Position numbers and translations under genes: made by a program. Of a stretch of DNA of 64,000 nucleotides, positions 40,948-49,711 are shown in pieces; position 1 is the stretch's first letter; every line of letters begins with the position of its first letter. Origin of the DNA: DASPWW01 sp963756745 (lineage in GTDB: Bacteria > Actinomycetota > Thermoleophilia > Solirubrobacterales > 70-9); NCBI GenBank assembly GCA_963756745.1, contig CAVWOU010000006.1:124001-188000 (forward strand), read 5' to 3'. The notes beneath the pieces were generated by a model. It worked only from the letters and a program-made list of their open reading frames with translations, was not told the origin of the DNA and did no database searches.

Positions 40948-42438
40948 ATGAGCGCATCGGCGATCGTCGAACGAGCGATCGCGACGCCCCGGCGGTGGCC
41001 CGTGCGGTGGCGCCTCGCCGCCGTCTCGGCGATGCTCACCCTGATCATCCTCGTCGGGTTTGCGGCCGTCGTCGGTCGGCTGACCGCCAACAAGCTCGAG
41101 AACGATTTCCGCGACGACCTGCGCAGCACGGCGAACGAGATCGCGCTCAAGCTCGAGCTCGCCCGAGCGTCTGGATCCCCCACCGTCGAGGGACTCAGCC
41201 AGCTGGCAATGCCCGACGACGCTCATTTCCAGGTCGTCACCGCATCTGGCCAGCCCCTCGGTTCGGCGCCGCCGAATGCTCCCGATCTAGGCCCGCCGGC
41301 GCCAGATGAGGTCAAGACCGTCGGTCCGTACGAAGTCGCGACGGCTCCGATTCCTACGAGCCAGCTTGGGTTCGGCGACCTTTTCGTCCAGTACGCCCGC
41401 AACCACGACGATGTCCAGACCACGATCGACCGCCTGTGGCTGTTCCTCGCGGCCGGCGTGTTCGTGGGCACGGTGCTCGCGTACCTCGCGGGCCTTGCTG
41501 TCGCGGTGCGCGCCATGCGCCCGATCTCTTCGCTCACGGCGGCGGCGCGCGAGATCGCCTCGACAGGCGATCCGTCGGGCAAGATGCCGACCCTGACCAG
41601 CGACGACGAGGTCGCCGAGCTCGGCCGCACGCTCGAGGACATGCTGCGCTCCCTCGACGAGGCTCGTTCCGAGACCGAGCAGGCGATGCAGCGCCAGCGC
41701 GAGTTCGTCGCCGACGCTTCGCACGAGCTCCGCACGCCGCTGACGAGCATCCTCGCCAACCTGGAGCTGCTCCAGGCCTCGCTCGAGAAGGTCGGTCCCG
41801 GGGAGGATCGTGCCGCGGTCGATTCCGCGCTGCGCTCCTCGCACCGCATGAGCCGGCTGGTCTCCGACCTTCTGCTGCTGGCGCGCGCCGACGCGGGGCG
41901 GGTCAGCGCCCGGCAGGAGTGCGATCTGGCCGAGGTGACGGCAGGCGCGATCGCCGAGGTCCGCCCGATGACGGGCGAGCACGAGCTCGTCCTCGATACC
42001 GCCGAGCCCGTAGCAGTCGAGGGAAATCCCGACGAGCTCCATCGGATGGTCGCCAACCTGCTCGACAACGCCGTGCGTCACACTCCCAACGGCACCCGGG
42101 TCACGATCACCGTCACCCGGGAAGACGGTTGGGCGCGACTCGACGTCTGTGACGACGGGCCCGGGATCCCTCCGGGGATGGAGAAGCAGGTGTTCGATCG
42201 CTTCGTGCGCGGCATCGGGCCCGCCGATCGCGCCGGCGGCGACGGCACGGGCCTCGGCCTCGCGATCGTCGAGGCGGTCGCGGCGTCGCATGGAGGCGAG
42301 GCGGAGGCCGGCTCATCGCCCCACGGGGGCGCGCGATTCACGGTGCGCCTACCGGTGCTCGACGCCGTTCATCCTTCCCCCGAGCGCGTAGCCGATCAGC
42401 CCCCGAGCGCCCGGCCGACGCCGTCGCGCGACGCTTAA
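40948..42438 (+). CDS. membrane sensor histidine kinase
   Basis: 496 residues, partner of the preceding regulator. Membrane helices at about 22-44 and 166-188 enclose an extracytoplasmic sensor region of about 120 residues. HAMP follows (MRPISSLTAAAREIASTGD), then the HisKA domain with the phospho-acceptor His 259 in DASHELRTPLTS, and a HATPase domain (NLLDNAVRHTPNG, DVCDDGPGIPPGM, GTGLGLAIVEAV). The signal is unknown. TTG 40939 is an alternative start. An intrinsic terminator lies about 110 bases downstream. Confidence 0.94.
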   Translation: MSASAIVERAIATPRRWPVRWRLAAVSAMLTLIILVGFAAVVGRLTANKLENDFRDDLRSTANEIALKLELARASGSPTVEGLSQLAMPDDAHFQVVTASGQPLGSAPPNAPDLGPPAPDEVKTVGPYEVATAPIPTSQLGFGDLFVQYARNHDDVQTTIDRLWLFLAAGVFVGTVLAYLAGLAVAVRAMRPISSLTAAAREIASTGDPSGKMPTLTSDDEVAELGRTLEDMLRSLDEARSETEQAMQRQREFVADASHELRTPLTSILANLELLQASLEKVGPGEDRAAVDSALRSSHRMSRLVSDLLLLARADAGRVSARQECDLAEVTAGAIAEVRPMTGEHELVLDTAEPVAVEGNPDELHRMVANLLDNAVRHTPNGTRVTITVTREDGWARLDVCDDGPGIPPGMEKQVFDRFVRGIGPADRAGGDGTGLGLAIVEAVAASHGGEAEAGSSPHGGARFTVRLPVLDAVHPSPERVADQPPSARPTPSRDA

Positions 42439-42458
42439 ACGCACCTTTAGCAAACGTT

Positions 42459-42473
42459 CGTATTCTCCATACG
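42459..42473 (+). repeat. short hairpin in the 3' region of the kinase gene
   Basis: CGTAT and ATACG flank a 5-base loop in an unusually AT-rich stretch 20 bases after the kinase stop. Between it and the terminator at 42547 lie about 75 bases with no gene. The stretch may be a 3' UTR or a small RNA. Confidence 0.3.
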
Positions 42474-42546
42474 GATGAGACACGGGCCCGTCGGCCCATT
42501 CCCAAGCAGGGTTCGACGGTGTCCCATTGGCCAACCTGAGCCAAAC

Positions 42547-42593
42547 GGCCCGCCGGGGCTTCCCCTCCCTGACCCCGGCGGGCCATTCTTTAT
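42547..42593 (+). terminator. intrinsic terminator of the two-component operon
   Basis: GGCCCGCCGGGG (42547-42558) pairs perfectly with CCCCGGCGGGCC (42573-42584), a 12-bp stem with a 14-base loop, followed by ATTCTTTAT. It is the clearest Rho-independent terminator in the window. Confidence 0.85.
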
Positions 42594-42602
42594 CCCAGCG
42601 GA

Positions 42603-42608
42603 TAGGGT
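42603..42608 (+). promoter_or_regulatory. -10-like TAGGGT of a leaderless promoter
   Basis: TAGGGT ends seven bases before the GTG at 42616, without a Shine-Dalgarno sequence. It lies just after the terminator of the preceding operon, where a new promoter is expected. Confidence 0.45.
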
Positions 42609-42615
42609 CTGACTC

Positions 42616-42879
42616 GTGGGAATCATCAGCTGGATCCTGCTGGGCCTGATCGCCGGGACGATTGCGCGGGCGCTCATCCCCGGCGAGACCGAGCCCGGCG
42701 GCTGCATCGGGACGACGGTCGTCGGGATCCTCGGCGCGCTGATCGGCGGCTTCATCGCTACGGCGCTCGACATCGGCGAGATCGACGATTTCTTCGATCT
42801 CGGCACGTGGCTGATCGCGATCGGAGGCTCGGTTCTCCTCCTGCTCCTGATCAGGGCGATCGCCGGCCGCTCGTCCTAG
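42616..42879 (+). CDS. GlsB/YeaQ/YmgE-family small membrane protein
   Basis: 87 residues with three hydrophobic helices. The sequence SWILLGLIAGTIARALIPG and the GGCIGTTVVGILGALIGG segment are typical of the transglycosylase-associated (YeaQ/YmgE) family, known as stress-induced membrane proteins of unclear biochemical role. It is monocistronic: it follows a terminator and faces the convergent rnj gene. Confidence 0.85.
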   Translation: MGIISWILLGLIAGTIARALIPGETEPGGCIGTTVVGILGALIGGFIATALDIGEIDDFFDLGTWLIAIGGSVLLLLLIRAIAGRSS

Positions 42880-42914
42880 CGAGACGACTGCTCAACGCTT
42901 TCGCCAGAGCCGGC

Positions 42915-44579
42915 TTAGACCTCGACGACGACCGGCAGGACCATCGGACGTCGGCGCAGCCGCTCGTACACGAACTCGGCGATGTCGTCGTGGAGGTCCT
43001 CCTGGAGAAGGATCACCTCGCGCACCTCGTCCGCCGCCGCGTCGGCCAGCGACTTCTCCACCACCCCGCGCAGCTCCTCGACGAGGCCGTCCGCCTCCTC
43101 GACGAACGGGACACCTCGGAAGATGATCTCGGGAGCCGCCACCGAGCTCCCGTCGTCGGACGAGATCGTCGCCACGACGATGAACACCCCGTCCGCCGAG
43201 AGCATCCGGCGGTCTCGAAGCGCGACGTCGTCGGGATCGCCGATGTCGACACCGTCGACGAAGATCAGCCCCGCGTGCGCGTCGTCGCCAAATCGAGCTT
43301 CGCCGTTGTCGCGGATCTCGAGTGCCAGCCCGTTGCGCCCTTTGAAGATCCGGTCGGGGTCGGTGCCGACCGACTCGGCGAGCTCGGCGTGGAGGTGGAG
43401 CCGCCGGTGATCGCCGTGGGCCGGTAGCACGAATCGCGGCCGGGTCAGGTTGAGCATCAGCTTCAGCTCCTCCTGCCACGCGTGGCCGGAGGCGTGGATC
43501 GGCGCGTCCGTGGTCGTGATCACCGACGCTCCGATCTGGAAGATGCGATCGATCGTCTCGCTGACCGAGCGCTCGTTGCCGGGGATTGGGGTGGCGGAAA
43601 AGATCACGGTGTCGCCCGAGTGCAGCTCGATATCGGGGTGGTCCCCGTGGGCCATCCGTCTCAGCGCGGACAGCGGCTCACCCTGGCTCCCCGTCGACAG
43701 CGCGACCACCCGCTCATCGGGGAAGTCCTGGATCTCCTTCGGCGGTATCAGCAGCCCGTCGGGCGCCGTCGCGATCCCAAGGTTACTGGCGATGTTGAAG
43801 TTCTTGCGCATCGACCGCCCGACCAGCGCGACCTTGCGATCGAGGGCCGCCGCGGCGTCGATCACCTGCTGCACACGGTGCACGTTGGACGCGAAGCAGG
43901 TGACCACGATCCTCCCGGGACACCGGCCGAAGACCTCGAGCAGCGCCGGGCCGACGCTCGACTCCGACGGTGAGACTCCCCGGCGGTCGGCGTTCGTCGA
44001 GTCCCCGAACAGGCACACGACCCCCTCCCGCCCGAGCTCGGCGAGGCGCGAGACGTCGGCCGGCTTGCCGCCGACCGGGGTCTGGTCGAACTTGTAGTCG
44101 CCGGTTGCGACGACGGTGCCGAGAGCCGTGCTCAGGGCGACCGCGCACGAGTCGGGGATCGAGTGAGTGATGTGGACGAGCTCGATTCCGAACGGGCCGG
44201 CGTCAACGCGCGAGCCGGCGTCGAGCACCTCGAGCGGTGCGTCGCGGATCTTGTGCTCTTCGAGCTTCGAGCGCACGAGGCCGACGGTGAGGCCGCCACC
44301 GTAGATCGCCCCGGGCATCCCGATCTCGCGCAGCACGTATGGGAGCGCTCCGACGTGGTCCTCGTGCCCGTGGGTGAGCACGATCGCCTCGATGTCCCCC
44401 GCGCGCTCTCGCAGCGAGCTGAAGTCGGGAAGCACCAAGTCGATCCCGAGCATGTCGCTCGTCGGGAACATCAAGCCGGCGTCGATCACTACCAGCCGCC
44501 CCTCGTGCTCGAGGACCGTCATGTTCTTGCCGATCTCGCCCAGCCCGCCGAGCGGCAGGATCCGCAGCGGGGACGTCAC
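42915..44579 (-). CDS. rnj: ribonuclease J
   Basis: Metallo-beta-lactamase/beta-CASP ribonuclease with 5'-3' exonuclease and endonuclease activity. The core motif VLTHGHEDHVGALPYVL binds the zinc ions, with FAVALS-like VVATGDYKFDQTPV after it. The beta-CASP domain holds VTCFASNVHRVQQVIDAA and LSTGSQGEPLSAL, and HASGHAWQEELKLML plus VLPAHGDHRRLHLHAEL complete the site. 554 residues. GTG 44579 overlaps the stop of dapA (GTGA), the common actinobacterial pair. With rny and pnp it makes up the main RNA-decay set. Confidence 0.95.
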   Translation of the reverse strand: MTSPLRILPLGGLGEIGKNMTVLEHEGRLVVIDAGLMFPTSDMLGIDLVLPDFSSLRERAGDIEAIVLTHGHEDHVGALPYVLREIGMPGAIYGGGLTVGLVRSKLEEHKIRDAPLEVLDAGSRVDAGPFGIELVHITHSIPDSCAVALSTALGTVVATGDYKFDQTPVGGKPADVSRLAELGREGVVCLFGDSTNADRRGVSPSESSVGPALLEVFGRCPGRIVVTCFASNVHRVQQVIDAAAALDRKVALVGRSMRKNFNIASNLGIATAPDGLLIPPKEIQDFPDERVVALSTGSQGEPLSALRRMAHGDHPDIELHSGDTVIFSATPIPGNERSVSETIDRIFQIGASVITTTDAPIHASGHAWQEELKLMLNLTRPRFVLPAHGDHRRLHLHAELAESVGTDPDRIFKGRNGLALEIRDNGEARFGDDAHAGLIFVDGVDIGDPDDVALRDRRMLSADGVFIVVATISSDDGSSVAAPEIIFRGVPFVEEADGLVEELRGVVEKSLADAAADEVREVILLQEDLHDDIAEFVYERLRRRPMVLPVVVEV

Positions 44580-45454
44580 CCGGCGCTGGCGGCGAGGAGT
44601 CCCTGGCGCTCGAGGGCCGCGCGCACCGCCGTGCGCTGCTCCTCGTCGGCCCGGACCATGGGCAGCCGCACGCGGCCACCGATCACGCCGAGCATCTCGA
44701 GTCCGGTCTTGACGGGGATCGGGTTGCTGGTCACCGTCATCGCGTCGTAGACGCCGTGCAGCGACTCGTTGATCTCGCGGGCCCGCTCGCCCTCGCCGCC
44801 CGTCGCGGCGTCGTAGATGTCGCGCATCTCGCGACCGATGAGGTGCGAGGACACGAGGATGCCACCGGTCCCGCCCAGCTCCAGCGTGCGGAGGAAGATC
44901 TCGTCGTTGCCGGCCAGCACGTCGAGGCCGTCGATCGGCTGGAGCTCGTCGTTGTTCGCCTGCTTGACCGCGACGACGTTGTCGATCCGCGCGAGCTCGG
45001 CGAGCAGGTCGGGCGGGAGGTTGATCACGCAGCGGGAGGGGATGTTGTAGAGAACGACCGGCACGTCGCCCGCTGCATCGGCCACGGCCTCGAAGTGCGC
45101 GCGCAAGCCGGCGCGGTTGGGTTTGTTGTAGTAAGGCGTGACGACGAGCACGGCGTCCGCGCCGCGTCCGACCGCGGAGCGTGTCAGCTCGACGGAGTGC
45201 CGGGTGTCGTTGGAGCCCGTGCCGCAGATCAGCGTCAGCTCGTCCCCGAGCTCGTCCTGGACGGCCTCGAGCAGCTCGAGCTTCTCCGCATCGGAGAGCG
45301 TCGGGGACTCGCCGGTTGTGCCGGCGAGCACGAGCCCGTGCGAGCCGTGCTCAGCCAGGTGGCGAGCGAGGCGCCGGGCGGCGTCGGTGTCGAGCCCGCC
45401 CCCCTCGTCGAACGGGGTCACCATCGCGGTGATCACGCCGGAGATCGTCGCCAC
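44576..45454 (-). CDS. dapA: 4-hydroxy-tetrahydrodipicolinate synthase
   Basis: Condenses pyruvate with aspartate semialdehyde, the first step specific to diaminopimelate and lysine. The TIM-barrel motifs are VITAMVTPFDEGG, LAGTTGESPTLSDAEK, VVTPYYNKPN (with the Tyr of the proton relay), VVLYNIPSRC, and VVAVKQANND, in which Lys forms the Schiff base. 292 residues from GTG 45454. A longer open frame upstream is antisense to the amidase gene and is not coding. It is coupled to rnj. Confidence 0.95.
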   Translation of the reverse strand: MATISGVITAMVTPFDEGGGLDTDAARRLARHLAEHGSHGLVLAGTTGESPTLSDAEKLELLEAVQDELGDELTLICGTGSNDTRHSVELTRSAVGRGADAVLVVTPYYNKPNRAGLRAHFEAVADAAGDVPVVLYNIPSRCVINLPPDLLAELARIDNVVAVKQANNDELQPIDGLDVLAGNDEIFLRTLELGGTGGILVSSHLIGREMRDIYDAATGGEGERAREINESLHGVYDAMTVTSNPIPVKTGLEMLGVIGGRVRLPMVRADEEQRTAVRAALERQGLLAASAG

Positions 45455-45483
45455 GGCGGTTAGTTTAGGGGCGGGATCGGCCC

Positions 45484-46938
45484 TCAGGCCGGTGCCCCGG
45501 CGAACACCGGCGGCCGGCGGTCCGCCCACGGCCGGGCCTGCTCGAGCTGCGCGGCGACCCGGAGCAGCAAGCCCTCGTCGCCGTACGCGCCGACGAGCTG
45601 AACTCCGATCGGGAGCCCGTCCTCGTTCCAGTGCAACGGCAGCGAGATCGCTGGCTGTCCGGTCGCGTTCCAGTAGGCCGTGAACCCGGCGGTGGGCACG
45701 GCGCGCCGCAGGAACCCCTCGGGCTGCTCGGGATCGAACCCGAACGACCCCAGCGGAGGCGGGGGCTCGCCGAGCGTCGGCGTGAGAAGGAGGTCGAACC
45801 CGCCCTCCCACCATTCCGCGGCCGCCCGCGCGGATCCCTGCTGGTAGGCGATGATGCCGAGGAGGTCGGTGGCGCCGATCCCGCGCCCGATCTCCCCCAG
45901 CGCCCAGGTCGAGGCCTCGACGCCTTCCACTGTCACTCGCTCGCCGGTCTTCAGCGACCAGTACTCGAGGTTCGACGCGACCGCCACACACCAGCGGGCG
46001 ATGAAGCGCTCGATGTACGCGGGGTCGTCGAGCGCGCCGGGGTGCGAGACCTCGACCGAGTGGCCGAGTGACTCGAGCAGGTCGCCGGCACCCTCGGCGG
46101 CGGCGACGCAATCGGGATCTACCACGAACTCGCCGGTCGGCGCGGTCGTCATCACGCCGATCCGCAGCCGGCCCGGGTCGGTCTCGAGCTCGTCGCGGTA
46201 GGGGCGCACGGGCGGCGGCGCGACGTACGGATCGCCGGGGCCGGGGCCGTGCGTCGCGTCAAGGATTGCCGCGCAGTCCCTGACGGTGCGGACTACGACG
46301 TGCTCGCACACGAATGCGCTCGAGGGCTCGCCGAGGTCGGGGCCGAGGGTCGTCCTCGCGCGCGACGTCTTGAGGCCGACCAGCCCGCACGCGCTCGCCG
46401 GGATCCGGATCGAGCCGCCGCCGTCGTTGGCGTGAGCAACCGGCACCATCCCCGCGGCCACGGCAGCCGCCGAACCCCCGCTCGAGCCGCCCGTGGAGCG
46501 GCTCGTGTCCCACGGGTTTCGACTCGGCCCGTGCGCCTCCGGCTCGGTCGTCGGCAGGATCCCCAGCTCCGGCGTGTTCGTCTTCCCGCAGCTCACGAGG
46601 CCGGCGTCCCGCCACCGTTCGGCGAGCCAGCTGCTTCGCGGCTCCTCCCACCCGAGGTCGCGAAGGTGCTTGATGCCCTCGTGGTAGGGCTCGCCGGCGA
46701 AGTGAGCGCCGAGGTCCTTGTGCAGCATCGGCACGCCGCGAAACGGCGCGTCGGGAAACTCCCCGGACGAATGCTCCCGGGCGCGATCGAACAGCGGATG
46801 GATGACGGCGTTCAGCTCGCCGTTCATCGCCTCGACTCGCTCGATCGCCGCCTCAACCAGCTCCGCCGGGGTAGCTTGGCCGGATCGCACCAGCTCCGCC
46901 TGTGCGGTCGCGTCCATCGTCGCCAGCTCGTCGCTCAT
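45484..46938 (-). CDS. amidase (amidase signature family)
   Basis: 484-residue hydrolase with the Ser-cisSer-Lys triad: Lys in GVPMLHKDLGAHF, the Gly/Ser-rich signature STGGSSGGSAAAVAAGMVP, and GGGSIRIPASACGLVGLK containing the nucleophile Ser region. Amide substrate unknown; GatA is unlikely because no gatB/C neighbours are present and the sequence resembles stand-alone amidases. The start ATG 46938 has GGAGAGGGAG directly upstream; the open frame extends 24 codons further but lacks such a site. Confidence 0.92.
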   Translation of the reverse strand: MSDELATMDATAQAELVRSGQATPAELVEAAIERVEAMNGELNAVIHPLFDRAREHSSGEFPDAPFRGVPMLHKDLGAHFAGEPYHEGIKHLRDLGWEEPRSSWLAERWRDAGLVSCGKTNTPELGILPTTEPEAHGPSRNPWDTSRSTGGSSGGSAAAVAAGMVPVAHANDGGGSIRIPASACGLVGLKTSRARTTLGPDLGEPSSAFVCEHVVVRTVRDCAAILDATHGPGPGDPYVAPPPVRPYRDELETDPGRLRIGVMTTAPTGEFVVDPDCVAAAEGAGDLLESLGHSVEVSHPGALDDPAYIERFIARWCVAVASNLEYWSLKTGERVTVEGVEASTWALGEIGRGIGATDLLGIIAYQQGSARAAAEWWEGGFDLLLTPTLGEPPPPLGSFGFDPEQPEGFLRRAVPTAGFTAYWNATGQPAISLPLHWNEDGLPIGVQLVGAYGDEGLLLRVAAQLEQARPWADRRPPVFAGAPA

Positions 46939-47027
46939 CTCCCTCTCCTCGCCGAAAGTGGCGGCGAACCTATCAGCCGGTGCTCCAGGCCCACGCTCCG
47001 AATCGCTCAAGCCGGGCTCGGGAGATA

Positions 47028-47045
47028 GTTAAGATATTACTTAAC
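47028..47045. promoter_or_regulatory. AT-rich 18-bp palindrome, likely operator
   Basis: GTTAAG-ATATTA-CTTAAC is a perfect inverted repeat in a GC-rich background, 30 bases before the DHFR-like start. Its size and spacing resemble operators of ArsR- or MarR-type repressors. It probably overlaps the promoter of the downstream gene, and could also affect the divergent amidase gene. Confidence 0.55.
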
Positions 47046-47075
47046 CAACTGGGATCGCGACCGAAAGGGAACGAG

Positions 47076-47723
47076 ATGGGAAACGTCAATGTCGATATCT
47101 CGATGTCACTGGACGGGTTCGTCGCCGGGCCGAACCAGAGCCTCGAAGCCCCGCTGGGCGAGGGCGGGGAGCTGCTCCACGAGTGGATTCTCGCTACGAA
47201 GAGCTGGCGCGAGCTCCACGGCAGATCGGGCGGCGAGGTCACGCCGGACGACGAAATCACCAGGGAGTCGACCGAGGCGGCCGGCGCGACCGTGATGGGC
47301 CGAAGGATGTTCAGCGGCGGTGAGGGCGCATGGGACGACGACCCGAAAGCCCTCGGCTGGTGGGGCGACGACCCGCCCTTTCACCACCCGGTGTTCGTCC
47401 TCACCCAGCACGCGAGAGAGCCGGTGACTATGGAGGGCGGAACCACCTTCACGTTCGTGACCGACGGCATCGAGAGCGCGGTGGACCAGGCCAAGGCGGG
47501 GGCGGGCGACAAGGACGTCACGATCGCCGGCGGCGCGAACACGATCCAGCAGTGCCTCAGGGCGCGCCTCGTGGACGAGGTCCGGCTGCACCTGGTGCCG
47601 GTGCTGCTGGGCGGTGGTGTGCGGCTGTTCGACGGCCTCGGGAACGGGGACGTCGCTCTCGAGACGATCCGGGTGATCGAGTCGCCAAACGTGACTCACC
47701 TGATGCTGCGAGCCGCGTCGTAG
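47076..47723 (+). CDS. dihydrofolate reductase-like (RibD C-terminal) protein
   Basis: 215-residue protein with the DHFR/RibD reductase fold: NVDISMSLDGFVAGPNQ at the N-terminus, GATVMGRRMFSGGE, and the NADPH-binding VTIAGGANTIQQCLRARLVDE split by family signatures, followed by HLVPVLLGGGVRLF. Many actinobacteria carry several copies as stand-alone reductases of unknown substrate. The start ATG 47076 has AAAGGGA upstream. The palindrome at 47028 suggests repressor control. Confidence 0.85.
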   Translation: MGNVNVDISMSLDGFVAGPNQSLEAPLGEGGELLHEWILATKSWRELHGRSGGEVTPDDEITRESTEAAGATVMGRRMFSGGEGAWDDDPKALGWWGDDPPFHHPVFVLTQHAREPVTMEGGTTFTFVTDGIESAVDQAKAGAGDKDVTIAGGANTIQQCLRARLVDEVRLHLVPVLLGGGVRLFDGLGNGDVALETIRVIESPNVTHLMLRAAS

Positions 47724-47735
47724 TCGCGCCGAGCG

Positions 47736-48407
47736 CTACAGCAGGGACTCGAGCCCGACGGTGAGCGGCTCGGGCAGCTCGCCGACCCGGCGCACGGCCA
47801 GCAGCACCCCCGGCATGAACGAACGCCGGTCGGTGGAGTCGTGCCGGATCGTCAGCGTCTGACCCTCGCCGCCGAAGATCACCTCCTGGTGCGCGACCAG
47901 ACCGGGCAGGCGAACCGAGTGGATCGGCTCGTGGACCCGCCCGCCCGCGTCGGCGATCAGGCCGGCGGTGCGCTTCGCCGTTCCGGAGGGTGCGTCGAGC
48001 TTGCCCTCGTCGTGCAGCTCGATGATCTCGCACGCGGGCATGTGGGATGCGACCTGGCGCGACAGCTGCATCATCAGCACCGCGCCGATCGCGAAGTTGG
48101 GGGCGACGAAGCATCGCGCGCCGTTATCCGTGCCTTCCGCGACCTTCCGGATCTCGTCGAGGTCGAACCCGGTGGTCCCCACGACCGCGTGGACCCCCGC
48201 CGCGAGCGCCTCGCGGATGTTCCCCGGCGCCGCGTCGGGGCTCGTGAAGTCGACCATCACGTCGGCGTCGCCCAGGGCGTCCGCGAGCGCCGTTTCGAGC
48301 GCCGGGTCGGCGCGGCCTGCGAGCTCCATGTCGTCCGCGGCCTCGACGGCCTCGCAGGTGGTCTCCCCCATCTTCCCCGCCGCGCCCGACACCACGATGC
48401 GGATCAT
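47736..48407 (-). CDS. dapB: 4-hydroxy-tetrahydrodipicolinate reductase
   Basis: Second dedicated step of diaminopimelate synthesis, using NAD(P)H. The Rossmann motif IVVSGAAGKMGETTCEAV starts the protein, VDFTSPDAA and VVGTTGFDLDEI follow, and the substrate motif reads ELHDEGKLDAPSGTAKRTA. In most DapB proteins this is HHxxKxDAPSGTA; here the second His is Asp. 223 residues is on the short side. ATG 48407 overlaps the stop of the M16 protease (ATGA). Confidence 0.92.
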   Translation of the reverse strand: MIRIVVSGAAGKMGETTCEAVEAADDMELAGRADPALETALADALGDADVMVDFTSPDAAPGNIREALAAGVHAVVGTTGFDLDEIRKVAEGTDNGARCFVAPNFAIGAVLMMQLSRQVASHMPACEIIELHDEGKLDAPSGTAKRTAGLIADAGGRVHEPIHSVRLPGLVAHQEVIFGGEGQTLTIRHDSTDRRSFMPGVLLAVRRVGELPEPLTVGLESLL

Positions 48408-49711
48408 GCCGCCGCGAGCGCCTCGCTGACCGGCGGCAAGGCGGAGCGGAAGCGCTCCTCGCTCGGCCCGATGCACGCCGCCGACAACCGAGCGGGGTCG
48501 TACAGCTCGCCGGCCAGCTCGGCGAGGTCCTCCGCCTCGACCGCATCGACCCGGGCGAGCATCTCGTCGAGCGAGAGCAGAGGCACGTCGAAAAGGATCG
48601 CCCGGGAGATCCGCGACATTCGCGAGGCCGTCGCCTCGAGCCCGAGCACCATCCGTCCCTTGACGTGCTCCTTGGCCCGCTGAAGCTCCTCGTCGGAGGC
48701 GCCGTCGGCGCGCAGCGCGGCGAGCTCGCGCCCGATGATCTCGCACGCCTCGCCGACGTTGTCCTCGCGGGTGCCGACGTACATCGCGACCGTCCCGGAC
48801 TCGCTGAACTGCTCGGTGTACGAGCCCACGGCGTAGGCGAGCCCCCGCTTCTCGCGCACCTCCTGAAACAGGCGAGACGACGTCGAACCCCCGAAGATCG
48901 CGTCGAGCACCGCGAGCGCGAAGCGGCGCTCGTCGCCGCGCGAGATTCCCGGCCCGCCGAAGCAGACGTGGTACTGCTCGGTGTCCTTCTGGTAGAAGCG
49001 GATGCGCGGATCCACGCCCGGGGCGCTCCCGTTCGCGGGTCCGTCGAGTGAGCCGGCCGCCGGGGCGAGGTGGCGCTCGGCGAGCTCCACGATGTCGCGA
49101 TGCTCGAGGTGGCCCGCGGCGCCGACGACGATACTCGGCCCAACGTAGTGCGAGCGGTGAAACGAGTCGATCGAGGGGATCGGAATCGAGGCGATCACAT
49201 CGGCCTCGCCGAGCACGCGCCGGCCCAGCGGGTGCGATCCGAAAATCGCGTCGGCGAGGACGTCGTGGACCCGGTCCTGGGGCTCGTCCTCGTACATCGC
49301 GATCTCCTCGAGCACGACCTCGCGCTCGGAGTCGACCTCCGGGTAGCTTGGGCCGAGCAGCATCTCGGCGAGCAGCTCGAACGCGCGGTCCGTGTGGACA
49401 TCGAGCAACCGCCCGTGGAGGTGGGTCGACTCCTTGCTCGTCGCGGCGTTCACCGATGCCCCCAGCCCGTCGAAGATCTGCGCGATCTCGACCGCAGAGT
49501 GTCGCTCGGTCCCCTTGAACAGGAGGTGCTCGAGGAAATGGGAGACGCCGGCGTGAGCGGGATCCTCATCGCGCGAGCCGACCCGCACCCACAGCCCGAG
49601 CGCCACGGAGCGCACCGAGGGAACCGCCTCGGTAACGACGTGGATCGCCGTGGGAAGCTGGCTGAGCTCGACGCCGGGAGGGAGCGTCTCGGACGCCCCG
49701 TCCTCGCTCAC
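48404..49711 (-). CDS. M16 family zinc metallopeptidase
   Basis: Insulinase-like processing protease of 435 residues. The inverted zinc motif HFLEH is in VSHFLEHLLFKGTERHS, and the third ligand Glu lies in the REVVLEEIAMYEDEPQD region. The inactive second half contains RLFQEVREKRGLAYAVGSY, the substrate-binding R/Y pair of the family. GTG 49711 overlaps the pnp stop (GTGA). The pnp-M16-dapB order is typical of actinobacteria. Its substrates are unknown. Confidence 0.93.
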   Translation of the reverse strand: MSEDGASETLPPGVELSQLPTAIHVVTEAVPSVRSVALGLWVRVGSRDEDPAHAGVSHFLEHLLFKGTERHSAVEIAQIFDGLGASVNAATSKESTHLHGRLLDVHTDRAFELLAEMLLGPSYPEVDSEREVVLEEIAMYEDEPQDRVHDVLADAIFGSHPLGRRVLGEADVIASIPIPSIDSFHRSHYVGPSIVVGAAGHLEHRDIVELAERHLAPAAGSLDGPANGSAPGVDPRIRFYQKDTEQYHVCFGGPGISRGDERRFALAVLDAIFGGSTSSRLFQEVREKRGLAYAVGSYTEQFSESGTVAMYVGTREDNVGEACEIIGRELAALRADGASDEELQRAKEHVKGRMVLGLEATASRMSRISRAILFDVPLLSLDEMLARVDAVEAEDLAELAGELYDPARLSAACIGPSEERFRSALPPVSEALAAA

